DNA from: Alphaproteobacteria bacterium
GTDB lineage: Bacteria; Pseudomonadota; Alphaproteobacteria; GCA-2731375
DNA: 64,000 bases
Assembly (NCBI GenBank): GCA_016776605.1
Contig: JADHTB010000001.1
Location: 62,001-126,000 of the forward strand
Direction: 5' to 3'
Both the position numbers and the translations under genes were made by a program. How positions within the stretch are numbered: position 1 is the stretch's first letter; every line of letters begins with the position of its first letter. Of this stretch, positions 31,557 to 41,940 are shown piece after piece. Under the pieces are notes generated by a model. It was not told the DNA's origin, did no database searches, and saw only the letters and a list, made by a program, of their open reading frames with translations.

Positions 31557-33098
31557 TTAGAGCAGTTCCGGGATATTCTGGTCCGAGGTAAGCTCTGAAA
31601 ATGATTTGGGGTTTTTACCGATGAAGCGGTCGGGCGGGAAGCTGACCGTGGCGGTCGTACCAACGCCAACTTTACTGCGCAGGCACAGACTGCCAGCATG
31701 ACTTTCCACCAACCGTTTTGTGATGGCCAGGCCAAGGCCGGTGCCTTCCTCGGAACTGGTCTGAGCTCCCGCCAGGCGGATAAAAGGTTCTTGCACCCGC
31801 ACAATGTCATCGGCGGCCATGCCTTCGCCGCAATCGCCGACCCGGAAGCACATCGCGCCGCCATCACTGGTTTCCGCCGCCACGGTGACGACGGTGTTCC
31901 GGCGGGTAAACTTCACCGCGTTCGACAGCAAGTTTAACAGGATCTGCCGAAATTGCCGCTCGTCCGCATTGAGCCACAGCTCCATTTCGGGTAACCGCAA
32001 TTCGATCGTGACACCCTTTTCATCCGCCCGGCCGCACAGCAGACGGACACATTCCTCCGTCGCCGTGCCGGCATTGAAGACTTGTTCATCACGCTCGAAT
32101 TCGCCGGCCTCGATGCGCGAGAGATCGAGAATATCGGATATCAGGGCCAGCAAATGTTTGCCGCTTCGATGAATATCGCCAGCATATTCACCGTAACGCT
32201 TGTCACCCATGGGGCCAAAAATTTCCCCCTGCATAATTTCGGAGAAGCCGATAATGGCGTTCAATGGGGTGCGCAACTCATGGCTGAAATGGGCCAGAAA
32301 CTCGGTTTTGGCCCGATTGGCATGTTCGGCATCGTCCTTTGCCGCCAGCAGCGCCGCCTCGGCCTCCTTACGTTTTGAAATGTTAACGATTGAAACCTGA
32401 GCCGCAGTGCGACCGTACCATTGCACCGACTGCACCAACATTGCGACCCAAACCCCATGTCCGTCCCGGTGCCGAAGCTGCAGATCGTACTTCGCGGGTT
32501 GCGGTTCGCCGCGCAGGCGCTGGTCGCGGCGCTCGACCACCAATGCTTGGTATTCCGGCATGACCAAATCGAAGGTCGGGCGGTGGAGGATTTCTTCGGG
32601 CTGATAACCCAGCATTTCAGCAAAGGCGCCATTAGCGAAGCCAACACATTGGTCCTGGATAATGCCGATGCCCTGAAGCGAGCCCTCGGTCAAGGCGCGG
32701 TATCGTGCCTCGCTCTCCTTCAATTCGGCGGTACGCTGTAACACGCGCTGTTCCAGTTCGGCCTGGGCCATATCGAGAGCAGCCCGCGCCCGCATCCGAT
32801 GCGCCACCAGGATCGCGGTCGTCCAGATGGCAAAAATCGCCAGCCCGCGGTTGGCGAGGACCACCCACCATATCCCCCCCACCGGCGAGAAAAAATAACC
32901 CGCGACCGTCAGAATGGTGCCGACGCAGGCAAGAATTATGATGGGCCGCGCTCCAACGGCCCACAAACCAACAAGTACAAGTGCGACGTAGGGAACGCCG
33001 CCCGCGATCCCCAGTGGCAACAATAGATCAAAGGCAAATATCGCAGCCGCGACGACAGCGCTTAGCAGAAAAAACCGATGGCAGGGTTTCTCAAGCAC
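31557..33098 (-). CDS. Membrane-associated PAS-domain sensor histidine kinase (orphan)
   Basis: N-terminal TM segments, PAS domain, HFSHELRTPLNAIIGFSEIMQGE H-box, N box NLLSNAVKFTRR, GTGLGLAITK. Confidence 0.93.
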   Translation of the reverse strand: MLEKPCHRFFLLSAVVAAAIFAFDLLLPLGIAGGVPYVALVLVGLWAVGARPIIILACVGTILTVAGYFFSPVGGIWWVVLANRGLAIFAIWTTAILVAHRMRARAALDMAQAELEQRVLQRTAELKESEARYRALTEGSLQGIGIIQDQCVGFANGAFAEMLGYQPEEILHRPTFDLVMPEYQALVVERRDQRLRGEPQPAKYDLQLRHRDGHGVWVAMLVQSVQWYGRTAAQVSIVNISKRKEAEAALLAAKDDAEHANRAKTEFLAHFSHELRTPLNAIIGFSEIMQGEIFGPMGDKRYGEYAGDIHRSGKHLLALISDILDLSRIEAGEFERDEQVFNAGTATEECVRLLCGRADEKGVTIELRLPEMELWLNADERQFRQILLNLLSNAVKFTRRNTVVTVAAETSDGGAMCFRVGDCGEGMAADDIVRVQEPFIRLAGAQTSSEEGTGLGLAITKRLVESHAGSLCLRSKVGVGTTATVSFPPDRFIGKNPKSFSELTSDQNIPELL

Positions 33099-33592
33099 CC
33101 GCGCGCACCACCAAGTGGCCGGACGAGACTTGGCATCTCGTTACGGCGTATTCGTTTAGGTGGTCCATGCCTCAGGTCTCACATTCTCTCCGGTTGGATC
33201 ATTTCGATACCATGGCCATAAATTCACCTTCAATCCGAGCATCCAGTTTGGAATTTTCCGGGCCGATGGTCGTGCCCTCGATAAAGCGACGGGAAGACAT
33301 GATGATATGAGAAGATTTTAATTACGTTAATAACGCGAGCCAGTTATGACGCAACCCGATTATTACAAATATCAATTTTTCATGGATATCGACTTGCCAT
33401 GGTGGCAGGCCGTCGGTAGGTTGCGCGCCATGAGCAATTGCAGCCATAATATCGCTTCCCGACGCCGCGCCTTCAACTAGGCGGTCGGCGGCTCTTTCCT
33501 TTACTCTGAATTTCAACCAGTCGCGACTGTCGCCGAGAGGCGGGGGCGCGTAAATTCATGTCCTTGTCCTCGACGATAAAATCCAAGGGGAC

Positions 33593-34807
33593 ATGACCAT
33601 GACGACAAACACAGCGCAAAATAAGCCTATAGGCCAGGACGGCTACGCCGCTCTGATGGAAATCACCAACCGGCCGGGCATAATCTTTAACCGTGGCGAA
33701 GGCGCGTGGCTGTGGGACAGCGAGGGCAAGCGCTATCTGGATTTTATCCAGGGCTGGGCGGTCAACTGCCTCGGCCATTGTCCAACCGTGATTTCCGACG
33801 CCTTGGCGGCGCAATCCCGGCAGTTAATAAATTGCAGCCCGGCCTATTACAACGATCCGATGATCCGTTATGCCCAGGCCCTGGCGGGAGCCAGCGGCCT
33901 GGAACGCTGCTTCCTGGCCAACAGCGGCGCCGAGGCGAACGAAGGCGCGATCAAGCTGGCGCGGAAATGGGGCGCGCTGCATCGCGGTGGCGCCTACGAG
34001 ATCATCACCACCGCGCATGGCTTCCACGGCCGGACGCTGGCCACGATGTCAGCCTCGGGCAAAACCGGTTGGGATCGGTTGTTCGAACCTAAGGTACCGG
34101 GTTTCCCGAAAGTACCGCTGAACGATCTGGATGCAGTGGCGGCGGCGATCAACGGCAAAACCGCCGCCGTCATGTTGGAGCCGATCCAGGGAGAGGCCGG
34201 TGTCTGGCCGGCCACGGATAGCTATCTGAAAGGCTTACGGGAATTGACCGAGCGTCACGGTATTCTGCTGATCCTGGACGAAATTCAGACCGGCATGGCG
34301 CGGACAGGCAAGATGTTCTGCTTTGAACATACGGGCATCCGGCCCGATATCATGACCCTGGGCAAGGGCATTGGCGCGGGTACGCCGCTGGCGGCATTGA
34401 TGGCGCGCGAAGATGTCTGCTGCTTCGAACCAGGCGACCAGGGCGGCACCTATAACGGCAACGCCCTGATGGCGGCGGTCGGCCTCGCGGTGTTCCAGGC
34501 ATTATCGGCGCCGGGCTTCCTGGATCAGGTCAATGCGGCCTCCCGCCATCTTATCCAAGGGCTGGAAGCACTTTCGGCAAAACACGGCCTGGGCGGCGTG
34601 CGGGGCAAGGGCCTGCTGCTGGCCCTGGATATGGGCCAACAGCAAAATCCACCGGCCAACGCCATCGCCACTGCCGAACGGGCGCTGCAAAATGGCCTGC
34701 TCTTAAATGCCCCCGGCCCCACCTGTCTGCGCTTTATCCCGGCCCTCAACGTCAGCGTGGCGGAGATCGACGCGATGCTGGCGATATTGGACGCTAGCCT
34801 GCGATAG
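33593..34807 (+). CDS. Class III aminotransferase (acetylornithine transaminase-like)
   Basis: [71 protein letters not shown]. Confidence 0.92.
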   Translation: MTMTTNTAQNKPIGQDGYAALMEITNRPGIIFNRGEGAWLWDSEGKRYLDFIQGWAVNCLGHCPTVISDALAAQSRQLINCSPAYYNDPMIRYAQALAGASGLERCFLANSGAEANEGAIKLARKWGALHRGGAYEIITTAHGFHGRTLATMSASGKTGWDRLFEPKVPGFPKVPLNDLDAVAAAINGKTAAVMLEPIQGEAGVWPATDSYLKGLRELTERHGILLILDEIQTGMARTGKMFCFEHTGIRPDIMTLGKGIGAGTPLAALMAREDVCCFEPGDQGGTYNGNALMAAVGLAVFQALSAPGFLDQVNAASRHLIQGLEALSAKHGLGGVRGKGLLLALDMGQQQNPPANAIATAERALQNGLLLNAPGPTCLRFIPALNVSVAEIDAMLAILDASLR

Positions 34808-34989
34808 TTGCAGCAACCGGGTTGGCAAACACTCGCAAATCATCTTAGTCTATCGGCTCGTCGGTCGGACTGGCCGGTTCGGTTTCTCTATTCTTGAGAA
34901 TCCGGGCATGTTTCGAAGCAATATGCTCTGGCGCCGGCGACAAGTTGAAATCTGCTCAACGACGATGCAGGTTCGAGAGGTAAGGGCGC

Positions 34990-35286
34990 ATGGCGGAACA
35001 TCAACATCACGCGACTTTGGGCGTGATCAGCCTGGGACTGGCCATCGGCGTGACCTGGGGGCTGTTTGTCTTCCTGCTTGGTATCATGGCGACATTCTTC
35101 GGCTGGGGGGCGCCGCTGGCACTGATACTTTCGTCAGTCTATGTCGGTTTCACGCCAACCGTGGCCGGCACCGTTGCCGGTGCGGTTTGGGGCTTCGCCG
35201 AGGGCTTTATCGCCGGCTGCATGATTGCCTGGCTGTATAACCTTTTCCTGGGGATGCGGCGTGCAGCTCCAAAGCCCGACGCATGA
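34990..35286 (+). CDS. Small membrane protein, holin-like
   Basis: 98 aa, two or three hydrophobic segments (LGVISLGLAIGVTWGLFVFLLGIMATFFGWG...); good start context GAGAGGTAAGGGCGCATG. Confidence 0.65.
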   Translation: MAEHQHHATLGVISLGLAIGVTWGLFVFLLGIMATFFGWGAPLALILSSVYVGFTPTVAGTVAGAVWGFAEGFIAGCMIAWLYNLFLGMRRAAPKPDA

Positions 35287-35463
35287 CCCGGATCTGGCGC
35301 CCACTACCAGCCAACAGGGGCCGGCTTCATGCGATTGCAAGGCTTTTGGCGCCTCAGCATTTGGCATTTTCGGGCATATAAAACACCGCTTCGTCAGCCT
35401 GCATCAAGGCCGCAGGGCCGCAGCCATGCACAAAAAGCGCGAGTCTTAGCTTTGATAAGGAAA

Positions 35464-35540
35464 TGGTGGGCCCGGCTGGACTCGAACCAGCGACCAGACC
35501 GTTATGAGCGGCCGGCTCTAACCAACTGAGCTACGGGCCC
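35464..35540 (-). tRNA. tRNA with CAU anticodon, probably tRNA-Ile2 (lysidine-modified), CCA encoded
   Basis: Minus strand GGGCCCGTAGCTCAGTTGGTTAGAGCCGGCCGCTCATAACGGTCTGGTCGCTGGTTCGAGTCCAGCCGGGCCCACCA; loop CTCATAA. C4-G69 and C5-G68 and the GGTCGCTGGTTC stretch resemble tRNA-Ile2 more than elongator Met. Confidence 0.9.
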
Positions 35541-35617
35541 TGAACGCCTTTTCTAGTGGCGCGTCCCTGACATTTCAATCTCTCAATGCCGGGCCGCGCC
35601 GCTTTTTTCAAAATGCG

Positions 35618-35722
35618 CTAGAGCATTTTCATTCTGAAAATGTTCAGATCTTTAGAATTAGAGCAATTTTTCCAATCACTTAGAATCGCTTCGCGATTCT
35701 CATTAATTCGGAATTGCTCTAG
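35618..35722. repeat. Double-hairpin interspersed repeat, copy 4 (orientation A)
   Basis: CTAGAGCATTTTCATTCTGAAAATGTTCAGATCTTTAGAATTAGAGCAATTTTTCCAATCACTTAGAATCGCTTCGCGATTCTCATTAATTCGGAATTGCTCTAG. Confidence 0.95.
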
Positions 35723-37860
35723 GTATCCAGGAAGCTGCGCAGTTTGCGCGAGCGGGAGGGGTGTTTCAATTTGCGCAGGGCCTTGGCTTCGATCTGGCGT
35801 ATGCGTTCCCGGGTGACCGAGAATTGCTGGCCCACCTCTTCCAAGGTGTGATCGGTGTTCATGCCGATGCCAAAGCGCATGCGCAGCACCCGTTCCTCGC
35901 GCGGCGTCAACGAGGCCAGAACCCGGGTGGTGGTTTCGCGCAGGTTGGAATGGATCGCCGCATCCACGGGCAGGATCGCGTTCTTGTCCTCGATGAAATC
36001 GCCCAGGTGGGAATCTTCCTCGTCGCCAATGGGGGTTTCCAGGGAAATCGGCTCCTTGGCGATCTTCATCACCTTGCGGACCTTTTCCAACGGCATGCCC
36101 AGTTTTTCCGCCATTTCCTCCGGCGTCGGCTCACGGCCGATTTCGTGCAGCATCTGGCGCGAGGTGCGCACCAGCTTGTTGATGGTTTCGATCATGTGCA
36201 CCGGAATACGGATGGTGCGGGCCTGATCGGCGATGGAGCGGGTAATCGCCTGGCGGATCCACCAGGTGGCGTAGGTGGAGAATTTATAGCCCCGGCGGTA
36301 TTCAAACTTGTCCACCGCCTTCATCAGGCCGATGTTGCCTTCCTGGATCAGATCCAGGAATTGCAGGCCCCGGTTGGTGTATTTCTTGGCGATGGAGATC
36401 ACCAGACGCAGGTTGGCCTCGACCATTTCCTTTTTGGCCTGGCGCGCCTCGCGCTCACCTTTTTGTACGGTGGCGACTATGCGCTTGTATTCCAGGATCG
36501 GCAGGCCGGTCTCGGAGGCGACGGTGGAGATGCCGGTGCGGATATCCCTGATCTCGTCCCGGTCCTTGGTCGCGAAATCTCCCCAGCCCTTGCCCTTCAG
36601 GCGGCGCACGCGGGAAATCCAGCGTGGATCCGTTTCATGGCCGGAATAATGCTTCAGGAATTCCAGCCGTGGGACCCGGCGGGATTCCGCCAGACGCAAC
36701 AGCCGGCCTTCCAGGCCCAGCAGACGGCGGTTGATACCATAAAGCTGGTCGACCAGCGCCTCGATCCGGTTGTTATTCAGGTGCACGCCGGTGACCAACA
36801 AGATCAATTCGTCGTGCAGCTTAAAATAACGCTTTTCCTGCTGATCGGTCAGTTCCTGATGCTTCAGGGCAGCTTCGACCCGTAGATCCTGTACCTTTTT
36901 GAAGCGCTTGTAGACCTTGGCGATTTTTTCGAAAGTCTCGATCACCACGGGCTTCAGCGACTCTTCCATCGCGGAAAGAGACACCGTGACTTCATCCTCT
37001 TCCTCGTCGTCGCCATCGGCGTCGTCGGATGTCTCGCCATTTTCGCCCTTGGCTTCATGGTCGTCGTTGGCAGCCGGGACGGCGCCTTTTCCATTGGTTG
37101 CGCCGGGGCTGGTCGCGTCGGGGGCCGCGCTGCCATTCGCCCCCGGCGCCGTGGCACCATTCGCGCCAGTGGCATGATTGGCCATGCCCGCGTTCTTTTT
37201 GCCATCGGGGCCGGCGCCATAGGTTGCGTCTAAATCAATGATATCGCGCAGCAGGACATTGCCGGCCATCAACATATCGTGCCATTCAATCACCGCGCGG
37301 ATGGTCAGCGGGCTTTCACAAATACCGGCGATCATCGCTTCGCGGCCAGCTTCAATCCGTTTCGCGATGGCGATCTCGCCCTCGCGGGAAAGCAATTCGA
37401 CGCTGCCCATTTCACGCAGATACATGCGCACGGGATCGTCGGTACGCTCTAAAGTTTCGGTGACTTTTTCGGACGTTTTTGCGACTGCCGTGCCTTTGCT
37501 GGGTTCGGCTGCGTCGGAGTCGATGGCCGCGACCTCGACGACCTCGTCCTGATCATCATCGTCATCGGCATCGGTGGCCGCGCCATTAACCGATGCGCCA
37601 TCAGTGGTTTGCTCTTCGGCGTCATCCGCCTCGATCAAGTTCACGCCCATTTCCGACAACAAGGTCATGAAGTCCTCGATCTGTTCGGACGAGACCTGTT
37701 CCTGTGGCAATGTTGCATTCAGTTCATCATAGGTGATGTAGCCGCGCTCTTTACCCTGCGCGATCAATTTTTTCAGGTTCGCCTCGGCCTGAGAATCAAT
37801 CAGCGGACGATCGCCGCCTTCTTCCCGCTCTGTCTTTTCGACTACCTGTGCTTTCGCCAT
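35719..37860 (-). CDS. rpoD: RNA polymerase primary sigma factor RpoD
   Basis: [115 protein letters not shown]. Confidence 0.97.
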   Translation of the reverse strand: MAKAQVVEKTEREEGGDRPLIDSQAEANLKKLIAQGKERGYITYDELNATLPQEQVSSEQIEDFMTLLSEMGVNLIEADDAEEQTTDGASVNGAATDADDDDDQDEVVEVAAIDSDAAEPSKGTAVAKTSEKVTETLERTDDPVRMYLREMGSVELLSREGEIAIAKRIEAGREAMIAGICESPLTIRAVIEWHDMLMAGNVLLRDIIDLDATYGAGPDGKKNAGMANHATGANGATAPGANGSAAPDATSPGATNGKGAVPAANDDHEAKGENGETSDDADGDDEEEDEVTVSLSAMEESLKPVVIETFEKIAKVYKRFKKVQDLRVEAALKHQELTDQQEKRYFKLHDELILLVTGVHLNNNRIEALVDQLYGINRRLLGLEGRLLRLAESRRVPRLEFLKHYSGHETDPRWISRVRRLKGKGWGDFATKDRDEIRDIRTGISTVASETGLPILEYKRIVATVQKGEREARQAKKEMVEANLRLVISIAKKYTNRGLQFLDLIQEGNIGLMKAVDKFEYRRGYKFSTYATWWIRQAITRSIADQARTIRIPVHMIETINKLVRTSRQMLHEIGREPTPEEMAEKLGMPLEKVRKVMKIAKEPISLETPIGDEEDSHLGDFIEDKNAILPVDAAIHSNLRETTTRVLASLTPREERVLRMRFGIGMNTDHTLEEVGQQFSVTRERIRQIEAKALRKLKHPSRSRKLRSFLDT

Positions 37861-38177
37861 GAATGTCCGCCTATGTCTGTAATCGGCGCGGAACGCCGGT
37901 ACAATCCCGCCACAAATTTCATCGCCCCAAAATCCGCGCCGCAATAAACGCCGCCGCTCAACAGCGGCCGTTTCTCGGGCGCAGCCCGGTCTGATCGAAA
38001 TCAGCCGTAATCCCGCGTCCTATTATAACCGCTACATAGCCCATGGGGCATTACAATTGCCAGATTTTAATTGCCACATCGTTAAATATCGCAAATTGGG
38101 TAATGCAATTGAAATACCGCCGCCTAGGCACCATGGCCGCACAACGACCACAACGCGACCGTAATGCGGCAAATCAG

Positions 38178-40061
38178 CTATGTATCCTCTATACCAACCG
38201 CTTCCGCCGTTGCCGCGTCAACCGCCTCTTGCAGTGCCGTACGGCGCGCCAGCTTTTCCTCGGTCATGTCGCGGCCCAAATCATCCGTCGCCACCTCAAG
38301 GTCGCGGCGCAAATCTTCCAGGCGATGCCATCGAAATACACCCGTCCAGCCCTTAATCACCGCTTCCAGCGACGCCTCCGGGCGCGCGAAGGGATCAAGC
38401 TTGGCAATACCCGGACCAGTCAATTCCGCAACCACCCGCAAGGCGGCATCAGCCATCGCCCCGTTATGAAGATTGTCTCTCAAGCCTTCAAGATCAAGGG
38501 GGGCACCGGACGTGGCCGTCTCAATTATTGCGCCGCGGATATTATCAAGTTCCGGACTTGATAGGCGCAACTCGCCAACCTCTTCAAAAATCTCATGAAT
38601 TAGCTCCGGATGGTTCAGCAGGGCAGCAATCAAAAGCCGCTCCCGCGGCGAACTATCGGCATTTTTTCCTCGGCCCAGGCCCCGATGGGCGGGAATGGGC
38701 GGCGTATAGAGCGGCCCCCGGCGCCAGCCACCGCCGCCGCCGCCCCAACGGGCAAAGCCCTGCTCCTTGCCCTGACGCTGCGGACTGCCAGGCCTGGGCG
38801 AAAAGGCGGTCTGCAATCGGGTTTTGTAATGTTCGCCATAATAGGCCCGCACCGTGCTATCGGCGATTTCCCCCACCAGATCACGCAGATCCTTGCGCAG
38901 GCCGGCCAACTGTTCCGGGGTCTCCAGGTTTTTGCCCTGCACCTGCATGCGCCACAGCATCTCGGACAGCGGCACCGCCGCGCCCAGCAGATCCATAAAC
39001 GCCGCCATCCCTTTTGCGCGCACCAGACTATCGGGGTCCTCCGCCGGCGGCAGGGCAATGAAACGCAGGGAATGGCCCGGCTGTAACAGCGGCAGGGCGC
39101 GCAGGGCGGCACGGTGGGCGGCGCGTTGTCCGGCGGCGTCGCCATCAAAACACAGGGTCGGTTCGGCCACCAGCCGCCAGGACGCCGTCATTTGGTTCTC
39201 GGTCAGGGCGGTGCCCAGGGGCGCCACGGCACAGGTTAGACCGGCCTGATCCAGGGCGATGACATCCATATAACCCTCGACCACCACCAGGCGGTCTTCA
39301 TCGCGGGCCGGACCCCGCGCGTTGGCCAGATTATACAACAGATCGCCCTTGTGAAAGATCGGCGTTTCCGGCGAATTCAGATACTTCGCCCGCTGTTCGC
39401 CCAGCGCCCGGCCGCCAAAGGCCACGACCCGGTCGCGGGTATCGGTAATGGGGAACATCAGGCGGTTGCGGAACCGATCATAACTTTCGCCGCCATCCTC
39501 AGGCGCGATCAGCAAGCCGGCCTCGATCAATTGCCCTTCTTCGATGCCACGGGACAGCAGGGTCCGTTTCATCAGATCCCGCTGTTCCGGCGCATAGCCT
39601 AAATGGAAACGCTCAATGCTCGCCTTTGTCAGGCCGCGCCCCTGAAGGTAATCCCGCGCCCCGGCCCCCGCCATGCCGATCAATTGACCGGCAAACCAGT
39701 CGGCCGCGATCTGCATGACGTCATACAGGTTTTTCCGGCGCTCCTCCGCCTCCCGGTCCCTGGGGGCGGAACGGGGCGCTTCCATACCGGCCTCGGCCGC
39801 CAGCCGCTCCACCGCCTCCGGAAAGGACAAACCTTCGGTCGCAATCACGAAATCAATGGCGCCGCCATGGGCCTGGCAGCCAAAGCAATGGTAAAAGCCC
39901 TTATCCTCGTTGACCGTGAAGGATGGCGATTTTTCATTATGGAACGGGCACAGCCCCGTGTGTTCGCGGCCGCGCTTGACCAGTTTGACCCGGCGCGCCA
40001 CCAGATCAACCAACCCGACACGGCTGCGAAGTTCAGCCAGAAAATGTTCCGGTATAGCCAT
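38178..40061 (-). CDS. dnaG: DNA primase
   Basis: GLCPFHNEKSPSFTVNEDKGFYHCFGCQAHGGAIDFV zinc finger; toprim VVVEGYMDVIALDQAG. Confidence 0.96.
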   Translation of the reverse strand: MAIPEHFLAELRSRVGLVDLVARRVKLVKRGREHTGLCPFHNEKSPSFTVNEDKGFYHCFGCQAHGGAIDFVIATEGLSFPEAVERLAAEAGMEAPRSAPRDREAEERRKNLYDVMQIAADWFAGQLIGMAGAGARDYLQGRGLTKASIERFHLGYAPEQRDLMKRTLLSRGIEEGQLIEAGLLIAPEDGGESYDRFRNRLMFPITDTRDRVVAFGGRALGEQRAKYLNSPETPIFHKGDLLYNLANARGPARDEDRLVVVEGYMDVIALDQAGLTCAVAPLGTALTENQMTASWRLVAEPTLCFDGDAAGQRAAHRAALRALPLLQPGHSLRFIALPPAEDPDSLVRAKGMAAFMDLLGAAVPLSEMLWRMQVQGKNLETPEQLAGLRKDLRDLVGEIADSTVRAYYGEHYKTRLQTAFSPRPGSPQRQGKEQGFARWGGGGGGWRRGPLYTPPIPAHRGLGRGKNADSSPRERLLIAALLNHPELIHEIFEEVGELRLSSPELDNIRGAIIETATSGAPLDLEGLRDNLHNGAMADAALRVVAELTGPGIAKLDPFARPEASLEAVIKGWTGVFRWHRLEDLRRDLEVATDDLGRDMTEEKLARRTALQEAVDAATAEAVGIEDT

Positions 40062-40087
40062 ATTCGTCCGTCTACAGAAAGCGCGGT

Positions 40088-40579
40088 CTAGCCGCCCAAC
40101 AGGCCTTTAACCTGGCTCGCCGCCTTGGCAAAATCCATCTGGCCGGCGAAACGTTCCTTCAACACCGCCATGACGCCGCCCATATCCTTCAGGCTGGCGG
40201 CGCCGGTTTCCGCGACCACGGCATCCACCGCCGCTTTCATTTCCTCGGCGCTGATCTGTTGGGGCAGGAATTCCTGGATGATGGCGATTTCTTCTTCTTC
40301 CTGCGCCGCCAGTTCCAACCGTCCGCCTTCCTCATACAAAACCATCGATTCGCGGCGTTGCTTCACCATCTTTTGCAGGATCGCCAGGATCTCCTCGTCG
40401 CTAACAAGATCGGCGCTGCCATCCGACCGGTTGGCGATGTCGCGGTCCTTGATCGCAGCCAAAATCAGACGAATTGTACCGACCCGGCGCTTGTCCCCGG
40501 CCTTCATCGCGGTGGTAAGCATTTCCTTCAAACGGTCACGCATCACACTGCCCCCTCGTGCAGTTTGCAGGGGGGGCAA
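40088..40579 (-). CDS. GatB/YqeY domain-containing protein
   Basis: MRDRLKEMLTTAMKAGDKRRVGTIRLILAAIKDRDI...EEIAIIQEFLPQQISAEEMKAAVDAVVAETGA. Confidence 0.93.
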   Translation of the reverse strand: MPPLQTARGGSVMRDRLKEMLTTAMKAGDKRRVGTIRLILAAIKDRDIANRSDGSADLVSDEEILAILQKMVKQRRESMVLYEEGGRLELAAQEEEEIAIIQEFLPQQISAEEMKAAVDAVVAETGAASLKDMGGVMAVLKERFAGQMDFAKAASQVKGLLGG

Positions 40580-40752
40580 GGATAATGGATAATGCGGCGG
40601 ATAGCAATCCGCATCGCCTGGAAGCGGTTTTCATAACCTATTGATTTTGCTTTATTTTTTGACGCGCCAATAAGTGTGGCAAAGGCTTGACGAAAGCTTG
40701 ACGGTAAACTGGCTTTTGCTTAAGGTCCGCGCCAATTTGCCCGCCCGGAGCC

Positions 40753-41928
40753 GTGAATTTTATGAACAAGCAGGATAACAGTCATACCACGGCGCCAGAC
40801 TGGGCGACGGCGGCCCTGGTATTGGCCGATGGCCAAATTTTCTGGGGCCAGGGCATCGGCGCCCCCACCCAGGCCGTGGGCGAGGTCTGTTTCAATACTT
40901 CCATGACCGGTTATCAGGAAATTTTGACCGATCCCAGCTATGCCGGCCAGATTATCACCTTCACCTTTCCCCATATTGGCAATGTCGGGGCCAATGACGA
41001 AGATATCGAGACCTTGAGCCCGGCCGCCCGTGGCCTGGTCCTGCGCGCCGAAATCACCCAGCCCTCCAACCACCGCGCTCTTGAGCATCTGGACGCCTGG
41101 CTGGTCAAACACAATCTGCCCGGTATTTGCGGCATCGACACCCGGCGTCTGACCCGGCTGATCCGCGACGGCGGCGCCCCCAGCGGGGTTATCTGCCACC
41201 GCCCCGACGGTACATTTGATTTACCCGGCCTGGGCAAGACGGCCGGCGCCTGGCCCGGCCTGGAAGGCATGGATCTGGCGGCCGAGGTCACCTGCCGGCA
41301 AAACTACACCTGGGATGAAACCCAATGGCAAATAGGCCAAGGCCATGGCCATCTGGCGCAGGCAAAATATCACGTGGTCGCCGTGGATTTTGGTATCAAG
41401 CGCAATATTCTGCGTTGTCTGGCCTCGGCGCAATGCCGGGTCACGGTGGTGCCGGCCTCCACCAGCGCCGAGGATATTCTGGCCCTGAAACCGGACGGCA
41501 TCTTCCTTTCGAACGGGCCGGGTGATCCGGCGGCCACGGGCGCCTACGCGGTGGCGGCAATCCAGGGTCTGATCAAATCCGGCAAGCCGATATTTGGCAT
41601 CTGCCTGGGCCACCAGATCCTGGCGCTGGCCCTGGGCGCGGCAACGGAAAAAATGCACCACGGCCATCGCGGCGCCAACCAGCCGGTCAAGGATCTGGCC
41701 ACCGGCAAGGTCGAGATCACCTCGCAAAACCATGGCTTTGTCGTGCGTCGGGAAAGCCTGCCCAGGGGCGTGGTGGAAACCCATACCTCGCTGTTCGATG
41801 GTTCCCTGGAAGGCATCCGGGTCGAAGGGCAGCCGATTTTTTCGGTGCAATATCATCCCGAAGCCTCCCCCGGCCCCCAGGACAGTCATTATCTGTTCCA
41901 GCGCTTCATAGATTTGCTGGCAGCATAA
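40753..41928 (+). CDS. carA: Carbamoyl-phosphate synthase small subunit
   Basis: VCFNTSMTGYQEILTDPSYAGQIITFTFPHIGNVG, CGIDTRRLTRLIRDGGAPSGVI, GICLGHQILALALGA. Confidence 0.96.
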   Translation: MNFMNKQDNSHTTAPDWATAALVLADGQIFWGQGIGAPTQAVGEVCFNTSMTGYQEILTDPSYAGQIITFTFPHIGNVGANDEDIETLSPAARGLVLRAEITQPSNHRALEHLDAWLVKHNLPGICGIDTRRLTRLIRDGGAPSGVICHRPDGTFDLPGLGKTAGAWPGLEGMDLAAEVTCRQNYTWDETQWQIGQGHGHLAQAKYHVVAVDFGIKRNILRCLASAQCRVTVVPASTSAEDILALKPDGIFLSNGPGDPAATGAYAVAAIQGLIKSGKPIFGICLGHQILALALGAATEKMHHGHRGANQPVKDLATGKVEITSQNHGFVVRRESLPRGVVETHTSLFDGSLEGIRVEGQPIFSVQYHPEASPGPQDSHYLFQRFIDLLAA

Positions 41929-41940
41929 GGGAGCGGTTCA

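Noticed and set aside
34990-35286. Holin-like small membrane protein as a phage remnant
   Set aside because: No lysis or phage genes nearby; similar small membrane proteins occur as ordinary chromosomal genes, so a phage origin is unsupported.
35761-36885. 374-aa ORF antisense to rpoD
   Set aside because: Shadow of conserved rpoD codons in GC-rich DNA.
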